From assembly GCA_016777645.1 (NCBI GenBank), contig JADHRC010000017.1, positions 1-17,980 on the forward strand: a stretch of DNA of 17,980 nucleotides, in the 5' to 3' direction. The translations under genes and the position numbers were made by a program. This document shows, in pieces, positions 1-7,811 of the stretch. Source of the stretch: Alphaproteobacteria bacterium. Its GTDB lineage: Bacteria > Pseudomonadota > Alphaproteobacteria > Puniceispirillales > Marisalimonadaceae. Below the pieces are notes generated by a model. It did not search any database. It was not told the origin of the DNA and worked only from the letters and a program-made list of their open reading frames with translations. Position 1 is the stretch's first letter, and every line of letters begins with the position of its first letter.

Positions 1-929
1 ACACCCTCCAAAGGTTGACAGTTTAACTCATTTAAAAAATTACTAATGTTTAAAAAAAGATGATTATAAACTTCTTTATCAATTGAGTTAATATCTAAAG
101 TTGAGATGCTTTTAATAAATTGAAATTTACTATCTAACTGATATCTAATTTTTAAATCATAGGTTTTTTTTGATACTAATTTGAACTCAGGCCCTCTAAA
201 TATATTTAATTCTAATTGAATTAGGTAATTATTTACAAAACTATTACTTCCACTTATGGAAGATAAAGATATAGCAGGAACCAAACTATAATCCCCTGCT
301 TGAATTTTAGATAAACCAGTAGTTAATGCACTATAATTAAATGAAGAGTTGATATTTGATTTTTTTAATTCATTAAGTGACTTGTTTTGATTATCAATAG
401 AGTTTACATTTGGTAGTTTGGGAACAATTTCATAAATTTTCTTGTACCATAGCGGGGTATATCTAGCTAATTTCGAGGGTACACTGGAATGAACGTCGTA
501 AATACCTTTTAATAAAGTAATATTAAGAGGTCTTTTTTTACAATTTCGATTTGCTAATTCATTTCCAACAATAGCACTGATTTTTATAGTTAAAAAATCT
601 TTATTTTGACTCTCAGATAATATCTTAAAATCTATAACCCTATTCGTAGCCTTTATAATTGACTGATCATTAATTACTGTATTCGACTTAATAGCAGAAA
701 ATCCGTCTATATTAGCTCCACCAGTTAAAGCAGCAATATAAAGTGCATCTTCTAATGCTCTTTTACGTGATGTGTTAATATCGCCTTCAATTAATATTGA
801 TCTTCCTGTAGCCTCAACTTGCTTAAAGGTAGAATGAGCGTCAGCTATTGAGAGATTTGAGTTTAGAACTATAAAAGCTAATGAAAAATATATTTTAATA
901 TAAAAAAATTTTGAAAAGTAATTAAACAT
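1..929 (-). CDS. flgT: FlgT-like flagellar assembly/H-ring protein (partial, runs off left edge)
   Basis: My minus-strand translation from the ATG at 927-929 stays open to the window edge, giving 309 residues without a stop. The N-terminus is a Sec-type signal (hydrophobic IKIYFSLAFIVLNSN, then SIADA). Residues about 37-130 match the FlgT N-terminal domain pattern: VEATGRSILIEGD, an RKRALEDALYIAAL helix, GGANIDG, and a beta-rich stretch ending in a cysteine (NRNC). In Vibrio, FlgT is a periplasmic protein that forms the H ring around the basal body and helps assemble the T ring. The rest of the visible protein is divergent. It follows the FlgP-like gene by 7 bases, so the two are probably cotranscribed and translationally coupled; I see no strong Shine-Dalgarno of its own. 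The family call rests on the N-terminal domain and on the FlgP neighbour. Confidence 0.7.
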   Translation of the reverse strand, partial: MFNYFSKFFYIKIYFSLAFIVLNSNLSIADAHSTFKQVEATGRSILIEGDINTSRKRALEDALYIAALTGGANIDGFSAIKSNTVINDQSIIKATNRVIDFKILSESQNKDFLTIKISAIVGNELANRNCKKRPLNITLLKGIYDVHSSVPSKLARYTPLWYKKIYEIVPKLPNVNSIDNQNKSLNELKKSNINSSFNYSALTTGLSKIQAGDYSLVPAISLSSISGSNSFVNNYLIQLELNIFRGPEFKLVSKKTYDLKIRYQLDSKFQFIKSISTLDINSIDKEVYNHLFLNISNFLNELNCQPLEG

Positions 930-936
930 ATTTTAT

Positions 937-1458
937 TTACGTTCTTCTTGCATTTCTTAACATCATTAGCATCATATCTTTGTCTATCTCTAAAACTGTC
1001 TCATAAGTGTCAACGCCTGTTGGGTTTATTCTAACAGTTTTTGCGCCCCTAATAATTCCCTTTACTACAGCTCTAAAAGTATCATTTTGAACCATTAAAT
1101 CTATAACCGTAGTGTTAGAATCAACCTGAATACCATGAATCTGTTCTGCAAGTTCTCTCATGGCTGCCATTCTAGCTGATCTTATAGCCATAAGTCTTTT
1201 TTGTGCATCCGTCCTTCCAGGTTGACTAGACACGACTGCATATCCAACAGCTGATAAGGTTGGTATTTTTTCAACTGAGCTATCAAATACTTCCTTTAAG
1301 GCTACAACCCCGTCACTCTCTGATTGAATTTGTTTTGCACTCACGCTGTTACTAGAAGAAAAATTAGAATTAGCAATATTCTGCAAACATCCTGTTCCTA
1401 AAAATAACATACTGATAGCAGTACAAACTATAATATTCTTTGGGTTAATCGCCGACAT
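937..1458 (-). CDS. flgP: FlgP/LPP20-family flagellar outer-membrane lipoprotein
   Basis: This 173-residue protein has an N-terminal export signal (IIVCTAISMLFLGTGC) with a cysteine at the expected lipidation point. The lipobox is imperfect because the -3 position is Gly rather than Leu/Val/Ile. Residues about 70-173 carry the LPP20/FlgP fold pattern: an AQKRLMAIRSARMAAMRELAEQ helix (here shown only in part: RLMAIRSARMAAMRELAEQ), then IHGIQVDSNTTV, a GIIRGAKTVRI strand and an ETVLEIDKDMM strand. FlgP proteins form part of outer-membrane basal disks or H/T-ring structures in Vibrio and Campylobacter. An AAGGAG Shine-Dalgarno (1465-1470, minus strand) lies 6 bases before the ATG. A sigma-54 promoter lies about 37 bases upstream of the start, and the FlgT-like gene follows, so flagellar function is well supported by context. 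Confidence 0.75.
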   Translation of the reverse strand: MSAINPKNIIVCTAISMLFLGTGCLQNIANSNFSSSNSVSAKQIQSESDGVVALKEVFDSSVEKIPTLSAVGYAVVSSQPGRTDAQKRLMAIRSARMAAMRELAEQIHGIQVDSNTTVIDLMVQNDTFRAVVKGIIRGAKTVRINPTGVDTYETVLEIDKDMMLMMLRNARRT

Positions 1459-1494
1459 GCAAAACTCCTTGATTTAAAAATTATTTAAAATCTA

Positions 1495-1510
1495 TGCAGA
1501 TTATATGCCA
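1495..1510 (-). promoter_or_regulatory. Sigma-54 (RpoN) promoter for flgP-flgT
   Basis: The minus strand reads TGGCATATAATCTGCA. GG of the -24 box and GC of the -12 box are separated by exactly 10 bases, the strict spacing of sigma-54 promoters (TGGCAC-N5-TTGC consensus). The predicted transcript start is near 1484, about 26 bases before the flgP ATG. It is one of three such sites in the window, all in front of flagellar genes. Confidence 0.75.
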
Positions 1511-1576
1511 ATTTTTTAAATTAGGATATTTTTACAAAAACTCTTTAGACAACACAAGAGCCTGAAAACTGTATAT

Positions 1577-1592
1577 TGGCATCATTCTTGCT
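1577..1592 (+). promoter_or_regulatory. Sigma-54 (RpoN) promoter for flhA-flhF-flhG-fliA
   Basis: The plus strand reads TGGCATCATTCTTGCT, with GG and GC exactly 10 bases apart and a consensus TTGC -12 box. The predicted transcript start is near 1603, leaving a leader of about 70 bases before the flhA ATG at 1674. The site faces away from the flgP promoter about 67 bases to its left, so one enhancer-bound activator could serve both. Confidence 0.8.
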
Positions 1593-1673
1593 TCTAATAT
1601 AAATAAAAAAACGAAAAAATAAGGCACTGATTTATATAAGTTTTTTTTAAGAGAATTATTATTAGGAGATGTC

Positions 1674-3782
1674 ATGAATTTGACAAATACATTAGCAAGC
1701 CAAATATCACTTCCGGAAAAATTAAAACCTTTTGGTCTTCCTATCGCTGTATTAATGCTAATGGTCATGATGGTTATCCCATTACCAGCTTTTTTATTAG
1801 ATATTTTTTTTACAACAAATATTTTATTATCATTACTCATATTAATGGTATCAATTCATACTTTTAGGCCTCTTGATTTTTCTAGCTTTCCGACAGTTCT
1901 TTTGTTTGCAACTATATTAAGGCTCGGCTTGAATGTTGCTTCAACAAGAATAGTATTAAGTGAAGGCCATACTGGACCAGACGCAGCAGGTAAAGTAATA
2001 GAGGCATTCGGTGAATTTGTTATAGCTGGAAACTATGTTGTAGGAATTTTTGTTTTTGCAATACTTATAATTATTAACTTAGTCGTGATTACAAAAGGAG
2101 CCGGTAGAGTTTCTGAAGTTTCTGCTAGATTTACTCTTGATGCTATGCCTGGAAAACAAATGGCAATAGATGCAGATTTAAATGCAGGTCTCTTAACTAG
2201 CGAAGATGCAAAACAACGTAGAGAGGACATAGCCAAAGAAGCCGATTTTTATGGCTCAATGGACGGTGCTTCTAAATTTGTTAAAGGAGATGCTATAGCT
2301 GGTATCCTTATACTTCTTATAAATATTATAGGAGGTCTTATAATTGGTATCGCCCAGCATAACTTACCGGTTTCAACAGCTGCAGAAAATTATATTATTT
2401 TATCTGTTGGAGATGGTTTAGTTGCTCAAATACCTTCTTTACTTCTTGCTATTGCAACAGCAATTATTGTAACTCGAGTTTCAACAAGTCAAGACCTTTC
2501 AAAGCAAATCGGATCTCAAATTGGAGTTAAACAAGCTTGGTTACCAAGCGCATGTGTTCTATTTCTTTTGGGACTTATACCTGGAATGCCTAATACACTC
2601 TTTTTGCTTGGCTCTTTTTTAACCTTCTCTGTTTGGTGGATAATTAGAAAGAAAAATGAGGAAACAGAGGATAAGATAACACTGTCTAACGACAATCAAG
2701 ACGTAGATGACAAAAAAGATGATAATTCTATTTCATTATCTGATATTGCTGATAATTCAGCAATATCAATGCAACTAGGATATGGATTAATACAACTAGT
2801 TGATGATGAAAATGATGGTCCTTTAATAGCAAGAATTACAGGCGTTAGAAAACAAATATCTAAAGAGCTAGGTTTTATAATTCCTCAAGTAAGAATAAGG
2901 GATGATTTAACGCTTGAAGCCAACCATTACAGGATAAGAATTGGACAGGAAATTGTAGCAGAAGATAAAATATTTCCACAATTACTTTTAGCTATACCAG
3001 GTGATAGTGCTCAGACAAAAATAGAAGGTACTGATGTTAAAGATCCAAGTTTTAATATGGACGCAACATGGATAGAACCACATCAACAAGCGAGAGCTGA
3101 AAATTTAGGCTATATGGTAGTTGAGCCAGAGGCTGTAATAGCAACACATTTAAACCAGATTTTGTCTAAACAAGCTGCGGAGTTACTAGGTCAAGATGAT
3201 GTACAGGCCCTTTTAGATAATCTATCTAAGTCTTCCCCACAATTAGTCTCATCAACAGTACCTAAATTAATATCATTGAACATACTAACGTCTATTCTTA
3301 AGTCTTTGTTAGCTGAAAAAATGCCAATAAGTGACTTAAAACGAATATTAGAAGTCTTAGCTAGTCAGAATGTTAAAAACATGTCACCGATAGAATTAGC
3401 TGAAGCAGTTAGACCAACAATTTCTGGCTTGCTCATTCAGCAAATTGCCCCTTTAAATAGTCCACTTCCTATCATTACTTTTTCAGCAGAACTAGAGCAA
3501 ATGATAGTTAATATTGCAAAACAAACTGGAGCTAATGGGTTAATTTTAGAAGCAAATTTAATACAGAAAATTGTGACTGCTATAAATAACGTAATAGAAA
3601 AACTACAAAGTGAAAATAGGAAAGCCGTTATGATAACTGCTCCCGTAATAAGACGTGATTTGTCACATATGCTCAGGCAACATATTCCAACATTAGACGT
3701 GCTCTCATTTACTGAGTTACCTGATAATAAAAAAATAGAAGTTGTAGCTAATATTGGATCAGATGAAGAAAATAAGAATTAA
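1674..3782 (+). CDS. flhA: Flagellar export gate protein FlhA
   Basis: FlhA is the large inner-membrane component of the flagellar type III export gate; it binds chaperone-substrate complexes and uses the proton motive force. At 702 residues it has the usual family length. Residues about 1-330 form the multispanning membrane region, with the FHIPEP-family signature RVSEVSARFTLDAMPGKQMA and the following AIDADLNAGLL loop at roughly 145-170. The remainder is the cytoplasmic domain that forms the nonameric ring (GYGLIQLVDDENDG, RIRDDL, YMVVEPEAVIATHL), ending in the conserved ITAPVIRRDLSHMLRQ and DVLSFTELP segments. A GGAG Shine-Dalgarno lies just before the ATG. It is the first gene of a plus-strand flhA-flhF-flhG-fliA operon with short gaps, behind a sigma-54 promoter. 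Confidence 0.98.
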   Translation: MNLTNTLASQISLPEKLKPFGLPIAVLMLMVMMVIPLPAFLLDIFFTTNILLSLLILMVSIHTFRPLDFSSFPTVLLFATILRLGLNVASTRIVLSEGHTGPDAAGKVIEAFGEFVIAGNYVVGIFVFAILIIINLVVITKGAGRVSEVSARFTLDAMPGKQMAIDADLNAGLLTSEDAKQRREDIAKEADFYGSMDGASKFVKGDAIAGILILLINIIGGLIIGIAQHNLPVSTAAENYIILSVGDGLVAQIPSLLLAIATAIIVTRVSTSQDLSKQIGSQIGVKQAWLPSACVLFLLGLIPGMPNTLFLLGSFLTFSVWWIIRKKNEETEDKITLSNDNQDVDDKKDDNSISLSDIADNSAISMQLGYGLIQLVDDENDGPLIARITGVRKQISKELGFIIPQVRIRDDLTLEANHYRIRIGQEIVAEDKIFPQLLLAIPGDSAQTKIEGTDVKDPSFNMDATWIEPHQQARAENLGYMVVEPEAVIATHLNQILSKQAAELLGQDDVQALLDNLSKSSPQLVSSTVPKLISLNILTSILKSLLAEKMPISDLKRILEVLASQNVKNMSPIELAEAVRPTISGLLIQQIAPLNSPLPIITFSAELEQMIVNIAKQTGANGLILEANLIQKIVTAINNVIEKLQSENRKAVMITAPVIRRDLSHMLRQHIPTLDVLSFTELPDNKKIEVVANIGSDEENKN

Positions 3783-3810
3783 CTATTAGTTAATAGGAAC
3801 GGAGAAGAAA

Positions 3811-5001
3811 ATGACACAACATAAAGTTATTGCTGAAGACAGCCTATCGGCCATGGATGAAATTTCCAGAGTCTTGGGCAAAGACGCTGTAATATTAAAG
3901 ACGGAAAAAATTAACGGCAAAATACATATTTTGGGTTCTAATGATATAGAAGACTTAGCATCATCTAATGCAAAAAAATTGAACAAACAAAAATCAAATT
4001 TCAGTCATTTGTTTACTAACCATAATTTGCATCAAAAAACACAAGACCGCAAAATTATATCTGTTATTGAAAAAAATAGTATTGAAGAAAATAATGAAAA
4101 AGAAAATATAAAAAACCAAGATAATAATTTATCAAAAAACCAATTTGTCGACATTGATACCTTTAGAAGATTTACTGATAAGATAGAAAACCTTCTAAAG
4201 AATATGATTATTGCTGATATCGATGAGTTAAGTTCACATAGCTCAAGCTCTCTTTCTATTAAGTTACTGGAAAAAGGTTTCTCAAAACAGATTATTTCAG
4301 ATTTTAAAAAGGAATTATTGATAGATGAAAACGTTGATCCAGAATTAACATTCTATCATCATTTATCAAAAAAATTAGTCGAGCCATTCGAAAATAATGT
4401 TTTAAATTCAGATTTGATCTTTATAAATGGTCCAAGTGGTTCAGGAAAAACTACATTATGCTCAAAGATTGCTTCTCATATTCTTGACAAAAAATTTGTA
4501 GGTAATGATAGACATAAACTTTCTATTATTAACTTTGCTCCCAAATCATCCAACCACTCTGAACTCATTAATTTTGGGAGACTGTTAAACTTAAATGTAA
4601 CATCAATTTCTTCACTTGAGGATATTAGTAGTTTTATTGAAGCAAATAGAGGACAAAGAAAATTAATAATAGACGTGTCTCAAGAAAATAATAACACAAC
4701 AAGATATCATGAATATATTAACAAACTAACATTAAATAAAAATTGTTCAAATATCGTTGCTATTCAAGCAAGCGCTAATAGAAATATGATAAAATCAGTG
4801 ATTAATTCTTTTAAAAACTCATTTCCAACAGTTGCCCTAACAAAGTTAGATGAATCTCACATTGGAGCAGAAGAGTTATCAATTTTAGGAGAATTAAAGT
4901 GTAAAATTGGTATTTTGTCAGGATCAAGATCAATAATAGGATCATTAGCTTTTGCTAAAAGAGAAGTTTTGGCACAATATATGAAAGACATTAGTTTATA
5001 G
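3811..5001 (+). CDS. flhF: Flagellar placement GTPase FlhF, with degenerate GTPase motifs
   Basis: FlhF is an SRP-type GTPase that marks the site and number of polar flagella. Of the 396 residues, the first ~50 resemble the family N-terminus, residues about 50-130 are a low-complexity Asn/Glu/Lys linker, and the NG domain follows. The P-loop GPSGSGKTT (207-215) and the G4 motif TKLDE (344-348) are intact. Two other elements are not: the DTAG-type G3 motif is replaced by IDVSQ (287-291), and the C-terminal GQxVPED segment reads SGSRSIIGSL. GTP hydrolysis may therefore be weak or lost, although nucleotide binding looks possible. The ATG has a CGGAGAAG Shine-Dalgarno. It is followed by flhG after 21 bases, the usual partner order. 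The family call is secure from motifs and synteny. Confidence 0.9.
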   Translation: MTQHKVIAEDSLSAMDEISRVLGKDAVILKTEKINGKIHILGSNDIEDLASSNAKKLNKQKSNFSHLFTNHNLHQKTQDRKIISVIEKNSIEENNEKENIKNQDNNLSKNQFVDIDTFRRFTDKIENLLKNMIIADIDELSSHSSSSLSIKLLEKGFSKQIISDFKKELLIDENVDPELTFYHHLSKKLVEPFENNVLNSDLIFINGPSGSGKTTLCSKIASHILDKKFVGNDRHKLSIINFAPKSSNHSELINFGRLLNLNVTSISSLEDISSFIEANRGQRKLIIDVSQENNNTTRYHEYINKLTLNKNCSNIVAIQASANRNMIKSVINSFKNSFPTVALTKLDESHIGAEELSILGELKCKIGILSGSRSIIGSLAFAKREVLAQYMKDISL

Positions 5002-5022
5002 ACCTTTAAATTAGGATTAATT

Positions 5023-5799
5023 ATGACTACTACAATTGCAATTACTTCTGGGAAAGGTGGAGTAGGTAAAACAACCATAGCTGTTAATATAGCGCTAAGC
5101 CTTGCTTTGCAAAATAAAGAAACACTGCTACTAGACGCTGATCTAGGTATGGCTAATGCTCATATCTTATTGGGCATTAATCCTAAACTTTCTTTAGAAG
5201 ATTTTGTAACTGGTAATGCTGAATTAGAAAAGGTGATAACTACTACAAAAGATAAATTAAAATTTGTTTCTGGTGGCAATGCCATTAACAATCTTTTAAA
5301 TTTAAGTGATCTTGAACGACATAAGATAATAAAAAGCTTTAATGATATTTCTAGTAAACCAGAATTCATGGTAATTGACGTAGGAGCTGGCGCTGAGTCG
5401 TCATCAATGACATTCATGGCATCCGCAAATAAAGTTGTCGTCGTTCTCACAGGTGAGCCCACAAGCTTTATAGATGCCTACACCCTCATTAAAACATCTT
5501 TCTTAGATTATAAAATGGATAATTTTGGCATTATAGTAAATATGTCGACCTCACCTCTTCAAGCAAAAGTAAATTTTGAGAAGTTCCAATCCATAACTCA
5601 TAAGTTTTTAGATGTTAATTTAAAATATTTAGGCCAAGTACCCACATCTCAAAAAATTAAAAATTCTATTATTTCGAGATCACCCTTAATGTCATCAAAG
5701 ATAGAAGGTACTGAAACAAATTCGTTTAAAGAAATTTCTAAAAATTTATTATTACTAGAAAATAACAAAACAGGCACAATAAAATTTTTTGATAATTAA
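5023..5799 (+). CDS. flhG: Flagellar number regulator FlhG/FleN (MinD-like ATPase), no N-terminal activation motif
   Basis: FlhG (also FleN or YlxH) is a MinD/ParA-type ATPase that limits flagellar number and, in studied species, stimulates FlhF GTPase. The deviant Walker A motif SGKGGVGKTT lies at residues 9-18, the LLLDADLG switch carries D38 and D40, and the Walker B-like MVIDVGAGAE is at about 116-125. The protein is 258 residues and begins only eight residues before the P-loop. The N-terminal DQAxxLR helix that activates FlhF in Vibrio, Bacillus and Geobacillus relatives is absent, and an in-frame TAA immediately upstream rules out a longer start. The C-terminal membrane-binding helix is not obvious. 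It sits between flhF and fliA in a continuous operon. Confidence 0.92.
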   Translation: MTTTIAITSGKGGVGKTTIAVNIALSLALQNKETLLLDADLGMANAHILLGINPKLSLEDFVTGNAELEKVITTTKDKLKFVSGGNAINNLLNLSDLERHKIIKSFNDISSKPEFMVIDVGAGAESSSMTFMASANKVVVVLTGEPTSFIDAYTLIKTSFLDYKMDNFGIIVNMSTSPLQAKVNFEKFQSITHKFLDVNLKYLGQVPTSQKIKNSIISRSPLMSSKIEGTETNSFKEISKNLLLLENNKTGTIKFFDN

Positions 5800-5821
5800 C
5801 CCTAATGTATAAAGATTTAAA

Positions 5822-6526
5822 ATGAATAGTTATTCTAAAATTGTAAAACCAGACATTAATCAATTAATTCATGATCATACAAACCTTGTTAAAAAAATTT
5901 CATGGCATCTTCATGGAAGGGTTAGTGCTATAATAGAAATTGAAGATATAATTCAAATTGGAATGCTTGGACTCATTTCAGCTGCTCAAAACTATACACC
6001 TCAAAATGATGCCTCTTTTGCTTCTTATGCTAGTATAAGAATAAGAGGTGAAATTCTAGATTTTTTAAGGAAAAGTTCTAATTTAGATAGAACAACAATA
6101 ACAATTAAAAAAAATGCTGAAAAAGCTTCTCGTACTCTAAGAAACAGACTTGGTCGTGAGCCCCACGATTATGAAATAGCTAATGAACTTGGTATAACCC
6201 CAGAAAAATATTTTGAATGGAAAAATGCATTTGAAGCTAGTGTTTCTCGAAGCTTAGATGATTCTTATGATGAATACTCTAATTGGTTTGTTGCTAAAGA
6301 CATGAATCCAGAGGAACAAATCAATGATTTCGAGTTGAGACAAGCTCTAAAAAATATTTTAAAAACACTTGATGGCAAGGAAGCACTGATAATACAATTA
6401 TATTTTGTAGAGGAGCTTAACATATATGAAATAGCTGAAATAATGGAGGTTTCAACAGGTAGGGTTTCTCAAATCAAAACATCAGCAATAAAAAGAATAC
6501 GAGAGAGTTTAAGTAAAGAAGTGTAA
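5822..6526 (+). CDS. fliA: Flagellar sigma factor FliA (sigma-28)
   Basis: FliA directs RNA polymerase to late flagellar genes (flagellin, motor, chemotaxis). The 234 residues show sigma region 2 (IEIEDIIQIGMLGLISAAQ at about 40-58 and SFASYASIRIRGEILDFLRK), region 3 (RTLRNRLGREPHDYEIANELG, first 20 residues diagnostic) and region 4 with its helix-turn-helix (YEIAEIMEVSTGRVSQIKTS, about 200-219). The length is typical for FliA. The ATG lies 22 bases after flhG, and the gene shares the upstream sigma-54 promoter, which would give the RpoN-to-FliA cascade known from polarly flagellated bacteria. Confidence 0.96.
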   Translation: MNSYSKIVKPDINQLIHDHTNLVKKISWHLHGRVSAIIEIEDIIQIGMLGLISAAQNYTPQNDASFASYASIRIRGEILDFLRKSSNLDRTTITIKKNAEKASRTLRNRLGREPHDYEIANELGITPEKYFEWKNAFEASVSRSLDDSYDEYSNWFVAKDMNPEEQINDFELRQALKNILKTLDGKEALIIQLYFVEELNIYEIAEIMEVSTGRVSQIKTSAIKRIRESLSKEV

Positions 6527-6532
6527 ATTTAA

Positions 6533-6913
6533 ATGCAAAAATTAGAGATGCTTATTAAAACAGTAGATGCCCACTATGATAGTTTACACCAAATAGAATG
6601 CCTTTATCTTTCATGTAGTCTTTTGAATATAGCAAGAGGCACTTGCAATATGATGATTGTAAATGAAACAAAAGAATTTAGAAATACAATTACTATACAG
6701 ATCCAAAGAGCAATTATGTCTGGCAGTATACAAGTTAAAAATGATTTTTTTAAATCATTACAAACACAACTTGCCATAAAAAATGAACGTCCAGCAAGAC
6801 TGGAATTGATAATTAATGATAAATTAAATATTAATAAAAATGGTATTTTATTTTTAGATAAAGAATTAACTTCTGAAATAAATGAGTATAAGTTTTTTAT
6901 ACCACTTTTATAA
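6533..6913 (+). CDS. Uncharacterised 126-residue protein, last gene of the flhA-fliA operon
   Basis: I do not recognise this family. The protein is small, cytoplasmic (no signal or membrane segment) and mixed alpha/beta by eye. It has a Cys-containing first half (IECLYLSCSLLNIARGTC, residues 22-39) and an amphipathic end. It starts 6 bases after fliA and has no clear Shine-Dalgarno, so it probably depends on translation of fliA. A second ATG lies five codons downstream and could be used. The position suggests a flagellar accessory role, for example a chaperone or a FliA modulator. That is a guess from location only. Confidence 0.7.
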   Translation: MQKLEMLIKTVDAHYDSLHQIECLYLSCSLLNIARGTCNMMIVNETKEFRNTITIQIQRAIMSGSIQVKNDFFKSLQTQLAIKNERPARLELIINDKLNINKNGILFLDKELTSEINEYKFFIPLL

Positions 6914-6935
6914 ATTCAAAGTTTATATTCAATAA

Positions 6936-7739
6936 TTATCCATCAATGAGTCTTTTAGTTATATCGACTTCTGCCTGAAGTAATCGTGATACACCGGAAA
7001 AAGCTTGTTGTGTTTTTAACATGGTTACCATTTCAGAAGTAATATCTACATTTGCTCTTTCTAAATTTCCTGCTTCAATTTTACCAAATGATCCATTCAT
7101 TGGAATACCATAATCAGGTACCCCAGATTTAGCATTATTTTGAAAGCGATTATTGCCTAGTGGTGTAAGTCCAGGTCCATTTATAAACGAAGCTAAAGCA
7201 AAACTGCCAATAATTACTTCTTCATCTAATCCATATACAGCTGTGATTTTTCCATCAGGCGCAACATTTATATTTGAAATAATAGAAGTTGTTTGGTCTG
7301 AGTTTTGTTTAGTTGTTGGTATTATTAAATTTTTTATAACCCCTTTTTCATCACCTAGATAACCCATTACTTTTAGACCATCATTTGTAACAACTTCACC
7401 ATTTGCTGTAATATTAAATGAACCATCTCTAGTAAAAAAAGGACTATCTATTTGATCTCCTTGAATGACTGGGAAAAATCCTGACCCTGTTATAGCAAGA
7501 TCAAGAGCTCCACCTGTTGCTTGAAGTGAGCCCTGGCTCATTTGAATACGCGGATCACTAATTCCTACACCTTGACCAGAAAATTTATCGGGGTCAGTGG
7601 ATTTATGAATAGAATAAATATGTTCAAAATTTGCTGTACTTTTTTTGTAAGCAGTACTATTTGCATTAGCAATATTATTTGAAACAATACCCATTTCTCT
7701 TGAGTTTGCGTTTAATGCACTTTTTAAAATTGATAACAT
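6936..7739 (-). CDS. Flagellar hook/rod protein, FlgE/FlgG family (short form)
   Basis: This 267-residue axial protein has the family N-terminus (MLSILKSALNANSREMG, VSNNIANANSTAYKK), the central DLAITGSGFF and FFTRDGSFNITANGEVV blocks, and the C-terminal coiled-coil segment (LERANVDITSEMVTMLKTQQ). INVAPDGKITAVYG, ALASFINGPGLTPLGNNRF and SGVPDYG recall FlgE, but the protein is much shorter than classical hook proteins and close to FlgG in length, so I do not assign one letter. The reading frame stays open to 7814, but I take the ATG at 7737-7739. It has a GGAG Shine-Dalgarno 7 bases upstream and begins exactly where the family begins, and the longer version would translate through the sigma-54 promoter. 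It is a single gene, convergent with the fliA operon. Confidence 0.85.
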   Translation of the reverse strand: MLSILKSALNANSREMGIVSNNIANANSTAYKKSTANFEHIYSIHKSTDPDKFSGQGVGISDPRIQMSQGSLQATGGALDLAITGSGFFPVIQGDQIDSPFFTRDGSFNITANGEVVTNDGLKVMGYLGDEKGVIKNLIIPTTKQNSDQTTSIISNINVAPDGKITAVYGLDEEVIIGSFALASFINGPGLTPLGNNRFQNNAKSGVPDYGIPMNGSFGKIEAGNLERANVDITSEMVTMLKTQQAFSGVSRLLQAEVDITKRLIDG

Positions 7740-7765
7740 ATGATTACTCCAATATAGTAGAGTAG

Positions 7766-7781
7766 AGCAATTTTTATGCCA
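7766..7781 (-). promoter_or_regulatory. Sigma-54 promoter for the hook/rod protein gene
   Basis: The minus strand reads TGGCATAAAAATTGCT, with GG and GC exactly 10 bases apart and a consensus TTGC. The predicted start of transcription is near 7755, about 16 bases before the chosen ATG at 7739. The three sigma-54 sites in the window share TGGCAT, then six bases, then TGC. Confidence 0.8.
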
Positions 7782-7811
7782 TTGACTTTTTATGGGATAA
7801 AATTTTATAAA
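7782..7811 (+). promoter_or_regulatory. Possible sigma-70 promoter for the 7881-9431 operon
   Basis: TTGACT at 7782-7787 is followed after 18 bases by TATAAA at 7806-7811. It lies about 70 bases before the first gene of the NHLP-like operon and back to back with the sigma-54 promoter of the hook/rod gene. In such AT-rich DNA a -10-like hexamer is common, so the -35 match carries most of the weight. Confidence 0.4.

Noticed and set aside
1532..1840. Minus-strand ORF of 102 codons across the flhA start
   Set aside because: It lies opposite the start of flhA and across its sigma-54 promoter, and its translation has no family-like pattern; it is a shadow of flhA.
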